64,000 nucleotides of DNA, from assembly GCA_037953745.1 (NCBI GenBank), contig JBAKBP010000182.1, positions 186,001-250,000 on the forward strand, written 5' to 3'. The notes below the pieces were generated by a model, which did not search any database, was not told the DNA's origin, and saw nothing but the letters and a program-made list of their open reading frames with translations. Positions 10,345-19,010 of this stretch are shown one piece after another (positions within the stretch are counted from its first letter, which is position 1; each line of letters opens with the position of its first letter). The position numbers and the translations under genes were made by a program. The DNA is from Lithodes maja. Its lineage: Eukaryota; Arthropoda; Malacostraca; Decapoda; Lithodidae.

Positions 10345-11435
10345 TTTCTTACAGTTTCTTACAGTAGATCCTCTGGAAAAAGGCAAACTATGCCTGTGTA
10401 TCCAGCTCAGTACCAGTACTTGCACTGCTGCGGTCGTTCACGGTGTTGGCGGCGGCGGTAGCAGACGCAACATTTTTACTATTCTGTATTTTTGTTTTAT
10501 AATCAAACTTCAAATCTTGTCTTCCCCATGCTTTATCAAGATTACTTTCAAACTCCCTTATTGATTCGGAATCGACTACATACTGGGGCAGTGCGTTCCA
10601 CTCATTTACCACTCTATCACAAAATGAGTTCTTTGCCTTCTCAAGCCTATTTCTTTCTTTGTAAATTTTCTTAGAGTGTCCTCTCGTTCTTGTTCCCTCC
10701 CGCATCAAGAAGATACCTTCACACACATCCTCATCGTACTTTCCTGACACTATCTTAAAAGTCTCTATCATATCCCCTCTCTTTCTCCTATATGCCAGTG
10801 TCGGAAGCCCCAGTGTCCTCAACCTCTGCTCATAGCCTGCGTTCTTCAACGTTGGTACCAGCTTGCTAGCTCTCCTCTGCACTTTCTCCACTGCTTCTAT
10901 ATCCTTTACCATATATGGAGCCCACACCTGGTTTGCATATTCCAGGTGAGGCCTAACCAGCGCTGTATATAGATTCCTGAAGATTTCTTCGTCAAGTGAC
11001 ACAAATGTCCTCCTTATCAGCCCTACAATTCTATTGGCTTTGTTTATCTTTTCCGCTAAATGTTCTGAGAAATTTAACTTATTGTCTATCACTACTCCTA
11101 TATCCTTTTCTGCACTCACTTCCTCCATCGCTTCATACATACTGTATCCTACCTTGTCTATCTTGCTGGTCCCAATCCGCATGTACTTGCATTTTTTTGG
11201 ATGAAAAGGCATTAACCAATGCTCAGACCATCCCTTCATGCCCTCCACATCTCCTTGAAGCAAACCCATATCTTCCTTACTCCTCACTCTTCTATACAGT
11301 TTAGTGTCATCCGCATACAGGTATACCTCACTTCCATTAGTTATAACTTCAGGCAAGTCGTTGATAAATATAACGAACAGCAGTGGTCCCAACACAGATC
11401 CCTGAGGTACCCCACTTGTAATTTCCCTCCACCCC
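10345..11435 (-). mobile_element. LINE inserted in DIRS leader, 5'-truncated
   Basis: DIRS leader sequence resumes on both sides. The 3' end carries a repeated nonamer-like tail (CTGTAAGAAA twice, read on the minus strand). A 300-bp fragment of the same family lies at 56396-56697. The boundaries are approximate because no target duplication is clear. Confidence 0.75.
10388..11395 (-). CDS. LINE reverse transcriptase, C-terminal part
   Basis: The open frame starts inside the RT. Before the first ATG it still reads SGVPQGSVLGPLLF (to about 11433), and the catalytic YADDTKLYR box follows. The thumb includes RRASKLVPTLKNAGY and LPTLAYRRKRGD, as in CR1/Jockey-type LINEs. The C-terminus ends TGTELDTQA and is duplicated in the fragment at 56423-56677. 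No stop interrupts the 335 codons, but the endonuclease and N-terminal RT are lost, so it is a dead fragment. Confidence 0.8.
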   Translation of the reverse strand: MLGPLLFVIFINDLPEVITNGSEVYLYADDTKLYRRVRSKEDMGLLQGDVEGMKGWSEHWLMPFHPKKCKYMRIGTSKIDKVGYSMYEAMEEVSAEKDIGVVIDNKLNFSEHLAEKINKANRIVGLIRRTFVSLDEEIFRNLYTALVRPHLEYANQVWAPYMVKDIEAVEKVQRRASKLVPTLKNAGYEQRLRTLGLPTLAYRRKRGDMIETFKIVSGKYDEDVCEGIFLMREGTRTRGHSKKIYKERNRLEKAKNSFCDRVVNEWNALPQYVVDSESIREFESNLDKAWGRQDLKFDYKTKIQNSKNVASATAAANTVNDRSSASTGTELDTQA

Positions 11436-11439
11436 GTTT

Positions 11440-12000
11440 CCCACCAGTCTCTGTCATGGCTACCTTTGCCCCGGTTTTTGCTTTATGCATTACGCCCTCC
11501 TGTTCAGGTATCCCTATTTTTGCGAACACCCTTTGTATAAAATGTGTTAAAATGTCTCGTTTGGTGTGGGTTACCTTTCCGGCGTTTTTCTCGTTGCTCC
11601 GAGAACACCGTTTTTGTTTACCGAGTTTTAGTCAGGATGGCTAAAATAGGTAAGTTACCCCGACGAGTTTGGTCGCTTGAGGGCTCATCTGAAACTGCGT
11701 TTTCTGTGGTCGAGCCTGGGATCAGGCTTCCTGTGTTATTCATTGCTTTATGCATTACGCCCTCCTGTAATGTCTCGTTTAGTGTGTGTGGGTTACCTTT
11801 CCGCGTTTTTCTCGTTGCTCCGAGAACACCGTTTTTGTTTACCGAGTTTTAGTCAGGATGGCTAAAATAGGTAAGTTATCCCGACGAGTTTGGTCGCTTG
11901 AGGGCTCATCAGAAACTGCGTTTTCTATGGTCGAGCCTGGGATCAGGCTTCCTGGGTTATTCCCGTCGAGGGGGGCTCCTCACAGTTATCTAGGTGATCA
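11440..12000 (+). repeat. Tandemly duplicated DIRS gag-start region
   Basis: The block with the gag ATG context (GTCATGGCTACC at 11456) and downstream sequence TTTTAGTCAGGATGGC is present twice, the second copy (from about 11744) with an internal deletion. Short open frames here are debris of the gag N-terminus (compare MATVAPVFAL at the start of gag in copy B). Confidence 0.7.
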
Positions 12001-12040
12001 TGCTGACACCTGTTGGACATGGTTTTCTCTGCTTTTCAAA

Positions 12041-12800
12041 GCCATTGAAACAATGTTTGTTTGGTCTTTCCCTCCCGGCGACCTTTTTACAAAGAGGTCT
12101 GGGGCAGGTATAATTGGTTTGACATTGCATATAAAACCCGGCGGTTGTACCTTCGGGTATTATTATTATTAACGGATTTGCGATTCGCGATAATTTGCCA
12201 AACAATTGATTGATACAATAGGGTATCACGGCCTTCAAGACGGCGATCTATGAGGGCTTCTGGGAGAAGCCGGATTAGAGTTTAAGATAGGCTTAGACTT
12301 TTTATGGGATAAAAAGATGCTTGAATCTTACTAGTGTTTCAAGTGTAAAGGGATACTTGAAAGACTTCATCTTTAATAAAGATATGCTTCATCTTTATGA
12401 GGATTCAGAAGTTATGCTTAATTCTTTTGGACAGGTAAAAGATATGCTGAAATCTTTAATAAGCCATTGAAACAATGCTGTTGGTTTGTTTAGTCTTTCC
12501 CTCCCGGCGACCTTTTTACAAAGAGGTCTGGGGCAGGTACAATTGGTTTGACATTGCATATAAAACCCGGCGGTTGTACCTTCGGGTGGTTATATTAACT
12601 GATTTGCAATTCGCGATAATTTGCCAAACAATTGATTGATACAATAGGGTATCACGGCCTTCAAGACGGCGATCTATGAGGGCTTCTGGGAGAAGCCGGA
12701 TTAGAGATTAAGATAGGCTTAGACTTTTTATGGGAAAAAAAGATGCCAGAATCTTACTAGTGTTTCAAGTGTATAAGGATACTTGAAAGACTTCAAAAGT
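12041..12800 (+). repeat. 422-bp tandem duplication of DIRS leader
   Basis: The sequence starting GCCATTGAAACAATG occurs at 12041 and again at 12463. Both copies carry the CCGGCGACCTTTTTACAAAG and AAACCCGGCGGTTG segments. It is non-coding. Confidence 0.88.
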
Positions 12801-13237
12801 AGTGGTGGAGTGCTACGGTTCGTTGACCGGCGGTTTTGTGGCACATATTTTGTACCATTTTTTGGGTGTAACCCTATGAGCATTAATCCCCGGAAATTTC
12901 TCTTTCCAGGGCGGAGTACCGGTGTTGCACCAGGTGACCAGGTAGTTCCCGGGGGGTAGTTTTCCCCCAGTCTCTGTCGTGTCGGCACTTGAACCTCTCA
13001 TTGCTGTATGTTCAATGCCGTTAAGCTCAGGTATCCCTATCTTATTTTTGTTTGTTAATGAAATAATTTAATAGCTGAATCATAATAAACATACAGTATA
13101 TATTTTCTATGATTATATTATGATAATATTGTGTTTATTTATAGTAATTTATTTTAATACAATTAAATATATATTAAATTAATTAGTATACTTTATGATT
13201 TTGCTCACCAGCTCTGCTCTCAATGTGTTAATGAGCT

Positions 13238-14100
13238 ATGGGAGATTTTAATTATCATAAACCTTTACGGGACTCGGACGAGGGCTCCCATTCAGAGAGT
13301 ATACCGAGCTCGCAAGCGAGGGACAGCCACAGCCAAGGTGTATGGCGATACTCACAGTCCTGGCAGGACAGCACACATCCCTTTGTGACTCGACTAGTGC
13401 TGACGTCCACCGGGATGCCGATGTCCCATCTTCTATCCCAGTTTTAACATGGCAACATGTGGAGGTCCCGGCTTCGGCGGGATCTTCCCATGATAGGCCA
13501 AACTTAACGGATGAAGAACAACGATCTCTGGTCTCAGAGATGGAGGTTGAAGAGTCCAGTCACCTTCTAGGCGACTCTCAGGGTACTGTCGAATCTCCAC
13601 GGAGTTCGTCATCGGCTAGGTATGTACCGGCGGAAGAGATTGATGGACTACTATTGAATGCACTTAATAGGTTCTTTGGCCCTACGCCGGAAACTCCTTT
13701 TGATACGGGAGATCCCGCGATGTCGACGATTGTGCGACCTCTGGCTACATCCTTTGCTTTAGCTAAAATACCTAACCATCCTCTTGTGTCAGATCCAATT
13801 TCCAATGTGCCAGGCACAGCAGCTCTCACTACTTCCACTGTGCGAGTCTTATCAGACATATCTCCCCCTCCTTTAGGCAAGGCGCCAGTTAAAAAAAGGA
13901 GCTATGCCTCTTTTATACGGGCCGGATGAGTCAGGGGTAGCAAAGTTACGGAAATGTTTTGGATGTTCATATTAAGGACATTCCAGGTTCTTAAAACCAT
14001 GACTTATTCTTCCCACCAAATCCCTCCAGAACGCCATTCTTGGTTCTCTCTTCAGGTTTTTGGTGCCGGTGGAGTCCCCTCTGCTTGGCTGCCACCCCCC
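13238..14100 (+). pseudogene. DIRS gag remnant (copy 1)
   Basis: The frame from 13342 to 13929 aligns by eye with the middle of the gag of copy B. Shared blocks include ADVHRDA, SSIP, VRPL, AALTTS and PPPL.KAPV. Past 13929 the frame shifts, and gag reading continues in another frame (IPPERHSWFS near 14020, GAGGVPSAWL) until about 14100, where sequence jumps to recombinase. The protein is serine-rich and low-complexity, and would be the capsid-like partner of the element RNA. Frameshifts and deletion make it nonfunctional. Confidence 0.75.
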
Positions 14101-15028
14101 ACAATTGGCAACCTAGAAACCTCGCGGACTTGTTCATTATGGACATTCAGCAGGCCAAGTGGCTAGCACCATATGGTAGCGACATGACCAAGATATTCAC
14201 GAATCAATATACCCAGTCTACAAAGCGACAGTTTCAATCGCATTGGCAAGCTTTTACGTCTCGGATTCTTAGAACAAAAACAAACTGTGCCCTCGGTGGC
14301 GTTGGTTGTTAATTATTTAATTTATCTGTTCATGCAGAAACATTTATCTGAAAGTGATTTATGGGGGCAGGTTTTAAACTCCGCCCACCTCCCCGTCAGC
14401 TCAGGCCTACATGGTCTCTGGACAAAGCATCGTCGTTATTCTCGTTCCCGTATGTACCAAAGACTGCAGATTTTACAAAAGGGCAGTATTCCTTATGGCT
14501 TTGGCTACCGGGAACAGAGTATCTGAGCTGGCGGCGATGAGCAACACACCTAATTGCCTCAGGTTTGATAGGCTTCATGAGGGTATTCACATTGCACCTT
14601 CCTCAGGATTCATAGCCAAGATTGAGCACAGTGAACACGTGTTTTCAGAGTTCACGGTGCCGGCGTTAAAAAGGGGAAAGGTGCACCATCTTTTTTGCCC
14701 AGTGCAAGCTCTAACCAAATATTTAAGAGTGGCACCTCTAAATCACCAGGGTGCTTTATGGGTCGCAAGTCCGGGTGAACGATTGATGGAGCGTACACTG
14801 GCTTCTCTCTTGGTCGAGGACTTTAAAGAGAAGAATCCCGGCGTTGTGGGTAAGACCCACGATTTACGCAAGGGGACAGCCTCTTTACGTTTCCTTAATA
14901 ATCTTTCGGTGGAAGTTATTAAGTCCACACAGTTGTGGGCCTCTAATCAGGAGTTTTTGCCTCGATTCCTTTCAGTAGCTCTGGATAAACCTTCCTTGCC
15001 ATGTATAGCTTTACGGCAGAGGGTCTAG
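14101..15028 (+). pseudogene. DIRS tyrosine recombinase remnant (copy 1)
   Basis: The enzyme would integrate the circular DIRS DNA. The N-terminal half (14101-14312) reads NWQPRNLADLFIMDIQQAKW, then the frame breaks near 14312. The catalytic half is open at 14411-15028, with the arginine block ATGNRVSELA and the HDLRK box. The usual catalytic tyrosine is replaced by phenylalanine: FLPRFL here (codon 14966-14968) against FLSRYL in copy B. The frameshift and the Y-to-F change both predict a dead enzyme. Confidence 0.8.
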
Positions 15029-15689
15029 GTGGCCCTTTTAGTCACGTTTTGTTTAATTTCAAGAAAAAGGGGGGGGAGGGTGCAGTCAGTGTGACATAGG
15101 ACACCCTAGACCCCTCCGGAGTATGTGTTCGGAACATACGAGCTGTGATACTGGTTGTAGGCATTGTATTATAAAATTTCTCTGTAGTATTCATTGCAGG
15201 AAATTGTGCTAAAGGCCAATAATAGTGTTACAACAATTCTTGTTGTAAGTAGCTTTGGCTGTGAAGCAATAGATTTTTGAGAAATCTCGGTAGTTGCAAC
15301 TACGACTTTTACTTTTGAAGTAATTACTTCTGCATAAGTACACGAGTTCAGTACTTCTACGAATGTACAAGAATTCATTTATGTTTGGTTATATTTTTAG
15401 GAATATATCCACTAGTTAATGGGGTTTATATGTGCACATGTAAACTTATAAGTTTTTAGTTTTCACCACTTACTTTAAGTGGGGTGCCTTCTTAACTAGC
15501 AGATCTGTGCAGTCTCAGAGTTAACCCTTTTTCAAGCAGGCTTCTTTGAAGCATGCTCCTGCTTGTACCCCTTTTTGAAGATTTAGGCTGTATAAAGTTT
15601 ATGCACCCGAATATCTCTTTTTTTACAAAAGTAAGAATACTATGTGGTTGTTTGATTATCTGCTTTTCTAGAGTTATGATATGATTACG
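15029..15689 (+). other. DIRS copy 1 3' untranslated region
   Basis: It is non-coding, parallel to 35790-36334 (minus) of copy B. A G-rich tract (15068-15080) is followed by a GACATAGGACACCCTAGACC block that both copies keep immediately after the recombinase gene. Confidence 0.7.
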
Positions 15690-16245
15690 AATGTCCCCCT
15701 CCAGTCTTAGAAATCAGGCATGTTCGTCAATGATGGAGGGGCCACTAATAAATTATAGGTTTGACTCCTGTAAGGAGATAAAGAAAACCTAATATTTAGT
15801 AGTGGCCCCGTAATCATTGACGACTGGGGCCCTCCCGACCATCCCCTTCCCATTCGTTGATGTATTAAGGATTTTGGTTTACTTGATATGTCAGTGAAGG
15901 AAGTATGACGCCTGAATCAGCGTCTGGTCAAAGATCCACACAAGTACATCCACGATATGATGGAAAGCTTATTGGATAGTTATTCTTATTTTCTTTTTGT
16001 TTTTATTTTTTACGAAGTTTTTCGTAGTGAGAACCCAATTCATAATGACTGAAGCCATGAGTGAGGTCGCGTGCGCTCATGATGAAGGCTCCTCAGATTT
16101 TAAATGCTCTGCGCGGTAGATTCAAACTACGGCGGATTAGTGTTTGAAGAGGATGCCTTATGTAATAGGCATGTTCGTCAATGATTACGGGGCCACTACT
16201 AAATATTAGGTTTTCTTTATCTCCTTACAGGAGTCAAACCTATAT
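15690..16245 (+). repeat. DIRS copy 1 internal complementary region and right ITR
   Basis: The stretch 15715-15830 (TTCGTCAATGATGGAGGGGC, then TTGACTCCTGTAAGGAGATA) is complementary to the outer ends of the DIRS terminal repeats. 15895-16245 is the right terminal repeat. The inner block and the last 60 bases form a large inverted repeat. This is the DIRS architecture that templates completion of the ends during replication. Confidence 0.85.
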
Positions 16246-17185
16246 TGTAGACACGAGAGGAACGGAATGCCCCCGAGCTAATGTGGAAGCAGAGGCCGTG
16301 CCATAGACAGGGCTACCATAATCTAGGGCTGAGAGGATGGTAGCTCTGTAGAACAGTAAAAGCGTAGCGCGATCTGTGCCCCAATGGACTCGTGCAACTG
16401 TTTTCAGAACATTCATTCTCTGGAGGCAACGTGCCTTTAAGCAGGCAATGTGACTCTTCTAATTGAGGTGAGTATCAAAGATTAAACCAAGGAAACTGGT
16501 ATGTGGAAGGATCTGATTAGAATCTCCCATGGTGAGAGTAATGGACTGTTTACGTAAATGTCGAACATTTCTATAGAATACAACGGCGTTAGTCTTTTCA
16601 GCAGAAAATTGAAAACCAGCAGTGGATGCTCAAGAGTGGATGAATTTTAGAGCAATGTTAAGACGCCGTATGTATGTGAGTCAGACTGGGAGAAGTATAA
16701 TATATTGCGAAGTCGTCCACATACAAGCTATACGATATGTCAGGTGGGAGGCTGCGTATGACACTATTGATCGCCATAATAAAATGTAAGCTGCTAAGGG
16801 CACATCCTTGTGATATTCCATTAATTTGTGACATAATGTCCGATAGGAGACCATTATTTTTTACCTGGAATGTACGGTTAGAGAACATTTTGTAAAAAGC
16901 AGGGAAGAGGACCCCGCATGCCAGAATCGTGTAAATTTTTAAAAATCCTGTGTCTCCATGTTGTATCATATGCCTTAGCAATGTCAAAAAATATTGCCAC
17001 TGTGGGTTGGTTCTTGGAGAACCCATCACGTATTTGGTGTTCAAGGCGAATAAGTGAGTGCAGTGTAGAACGGCCAGGGCGGGAACCATTCTGATATGGG
17101 GATAGTAGTGCATGTGACTCAGCGTAATGTAAAAGTCAAGGCTTGATAATTTTTTCCACTAATTTGCAGAGGCATGAGGTAAGTA

Positions 17186-18111
17186 CAGCTCGGTCCCGCA
17201 TACAACGAGTTCAAACAGTGCGAATTTTGATTAGTGCGAGCAATGAAAATATTAAGCACAAAATTATCAACCAATGCGACTACGATGTTTTAGTGCGAGT
17301 CGGGTGGCAATATGGGTTAAATCCGGAGTTTTCTATTAGTGCGGCCAAAATTTGTACAGTGCGATAAATATCCTGCCTGAATCGTCGCATCACTGGTGTT
17401 TGAGCAGCTTGGGCATGGAGGGAGGCTGGTCAGTCAGACATTTTTTACCCCATACATGTGAATGCCTGGCAACTATTGTGTTGGAAAACTACATGTTTAC
17501 AAGCTATTTTCTGCCCGAACCTCTTATCTTGCGAGTTTATTATGGCCTTTGGTGCATTCAGTGATAGGGATAGTGGGTCTGGTGGTAATAATGAAGGAAT
17601 TAAATTCCCAGGGCCATCAAAACGGAGCAAACGTCGGTCTAGGCTACCGACGCCGACGCCATGTCAGACGAAAGCGCCAAAATTATGCCGATGAGTTAGG
17701 CTATATGACTGATTTCAAATATATTATGTGTGGTAAGTAATCTCCTCATAATATGTATTTAAGTGTTCTCCTCAAATGCATTCAGTGATAGGGACAATGG
17801 GCCTGATGGTAGTGATAAAGGAAATAAATGCCCACCATCAAAACAGACCGAGAGCAAACGTCGGTCTAGGCTACCGACGCCGACGCGGTGTCAGACGAAA
17901 GCGCCGAAATTATGCTGATGAATTATGCTATATTTATCATTAACATTTGTTCTTGGTATGTTTGTGTCGGTATAAATAACGATATACGGAAAGATATGTG
18001 TGCTATATGGAGGACCAATCGACCAATTATGTTTTTTCCCATAGGATACATTGTTCACATAGTGCGACGCACTGTATCGACCAATTTCTCGCACTATGCA
18101 GGACCGAGCTG
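17186..18111 (+). mobile_element. TA-flanked DNA transposon, non-autonomous
   Basis: The ends are inverted repeats, CAGCTCGGTCCCGCATA on the left and TATGCAGGACCGAGCTG on the right. TA flanks it at 17184-17185 and 18112-18113. CAG termini with TA duplication are the pogo/Tigger or wider Tc1/mariner pattern. It has no transposase. Its interior carries a duplicated block (17545-17740 and about 17775-17935). Confidence 0.85.
17545..17935 (+). repeat. Duplicated exon-like block inside TA element
   Basis: The sequence from GCATTCAGTGATAGGGA through GTCGGTCTAGGCTACCGACG to GTCAGACGAAAGCGCC occurs twice, about 225 bp apart, with substitutions. The first copy is open from an ATG at 17542 (MAFGAFSDRDSGSGG) for about 50 codons and is followed at 17734 by GTAAGT. 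I do not recognise the peptide. It may be a captured host exon or chance. Confidence 0.6.
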
Positions 18112-18306
18112 TACAATCGGTCTGTAATTTGTGGGAAGACTATGATCTTTGCCAGGCTTCGGTACGGGTATAGTGTAAGCATGACGCCAAGACGGTGGGA
18201 AGTAGTTACTTATCCAAAACTGATTGTACAGTTGTAAAAGATGTTGTAGCGCACGTGGATGGAGGTGACGGATGAGAGCGTACGAGAATCCATCCGGGCC
18301 AGGAGT

Positions 18307-18493
18307 TGTTGTTGTTGATGTTCCCCAGGCTGTCTGGCCGAACAGCCCCAAGGTCTCGAGCAAGGCCAAGGCCATAAACGAGCGCCCCCACAAAATCCTC
18401 CCTGCTTACCACTAACAAAGCCCGGGTGACCGAAGCCACTCCAAGGCAGGGAGCTGAGGAGGGTGCGGAAACGCCTGGGAAACCAAAGCCCCA
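18307..18493 (-). mobile_element. 5'-truncated SINE-like copy
   Basis: It is the 3' third of the SINE seen at 4384-4902 and 58050-58554. A 12-base duplication CGGGCCAGGAGT flanks it (18295-18306 and 18494-18505). It interrupts the LINE linker between TTPGP and DGFSYAL. Confidence 0.88.
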
Positions 18494-18505
18494 CGGGCCA
18501 GGAGT

Positions 18506-19008
18506 AGTGTCTGTACACAGGTCGAGCGTGTGTCGCAATTCTGGAATTGAAAAAGGGGTGTCATATTCATGTGTTTCCCCGCTATGAAAAGATAGCGGGT
18601 GAGATTCCTCCATACATTTATAATGAAGAAATTGTCGAGGCAATGACTGGTTTGAGCTGACGTGACAGAAATGTTTGGCCTGTATGGCAGCGATGTCAAG
18701 GGGGTCATGTGTAAGCGAGTCCGAGGCAGGGTCTTTGAGTGGAGGCCGTACAGTGCGTCCGTTGATACTGCGAAACTTTTTCCATAAAGTTTTTTTTTTT
18801 TTTTTTTTTTAAGAGACAATGAACGGAGGAAGGAAAAACACAGATAAAACAAAAAGGTCCATGTGCCTAAAGGAGAGAGGGGTGCGGGAAGTGAAGGACA
18901 AGATATATGATCGCCATGTAAGTATCTTGTTGTCAAGGATACTGCGTTTGACAACTGCACAAATCTATTATAGAACGTTTTAAGGGCAATTTTTTCAATA
19001 GTGATGGT
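18506..19008 (-). pseudogene. I/Nimb LINE endonuclease-RT linker, with poly-A insertion
   Basis: Minus-strand text reads as the LINE linker with one or two frameshifts, for example HPLSFHSGETHEYDTPFSI near 18580. A run of 23 A (minus) at 18788-18811 followed by about 150 bp of unrelated sequence looks like a separate small polyadenylated insertion. No target duplication was found for it. Confidence 0.5.
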
Positions 19009-19010
19009 TA

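Larger units (their letters stand above)
3738..16245 (+). mobile_element. DIRS retroelement copy 1, decayed, left end missing
   Basis: This is a tyrosine-recombinase retrotransposon. Left to right it holds leader sequence rich in CCGGCGGG motifs (3738-3876 and 9802-13200), a gag remnant (about 13238-14100), a recombinase remnant (about 14100-15028), a 3' untranslated region, and an internal complementary region plus right inverted repeat (about 15690-16245). The RT/RNase H gene is deleted, with gag passing directly into recombinase near 14100. The left terminus was lost at the junction with the LINE at 3737. It is split by piggyBac A (3877-9801) and a LINE (about 10345-11435). Homology to DIRS copy B at 35234-48755 is clear along its length, but gag divergence suggests a sister subfamily. 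Confidence 0.8.
16250..18290 (-). pseudogene. I/Nimb-like LINE reverse transcriptase, broken
   Basis: RT blocks appear on the minus strand: SWRHAYTIPVPKPGKD (about 18190), PTNYRPI (about 18130), then, after the TA element, VLTSCLCKLVEKIIKP (about 17180-17140). The open piece 16658-17113 carries ISQGCALSSLHF and the catalytic YVDDFAIYY. Downstream text near 16300 (DYGSPVYG-like) matches the LINE C-terminal region. At least one frameshift lies near 17110 and stops near 16620, and the end is cut off by DIRS copy 1. It is nonfunctional. Confidence 0.75.

Noticed and set aside
11544..12172. Two related open frames (102 and 128 codons)
   Set aside because: They are the duplicated, decayed start region of DIRS gag and leader, not a gene pair.
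13578..13880. 100-codon minus-strand frame
   Set aside because: It is an antisense shadow of the DIRS gag remnant.
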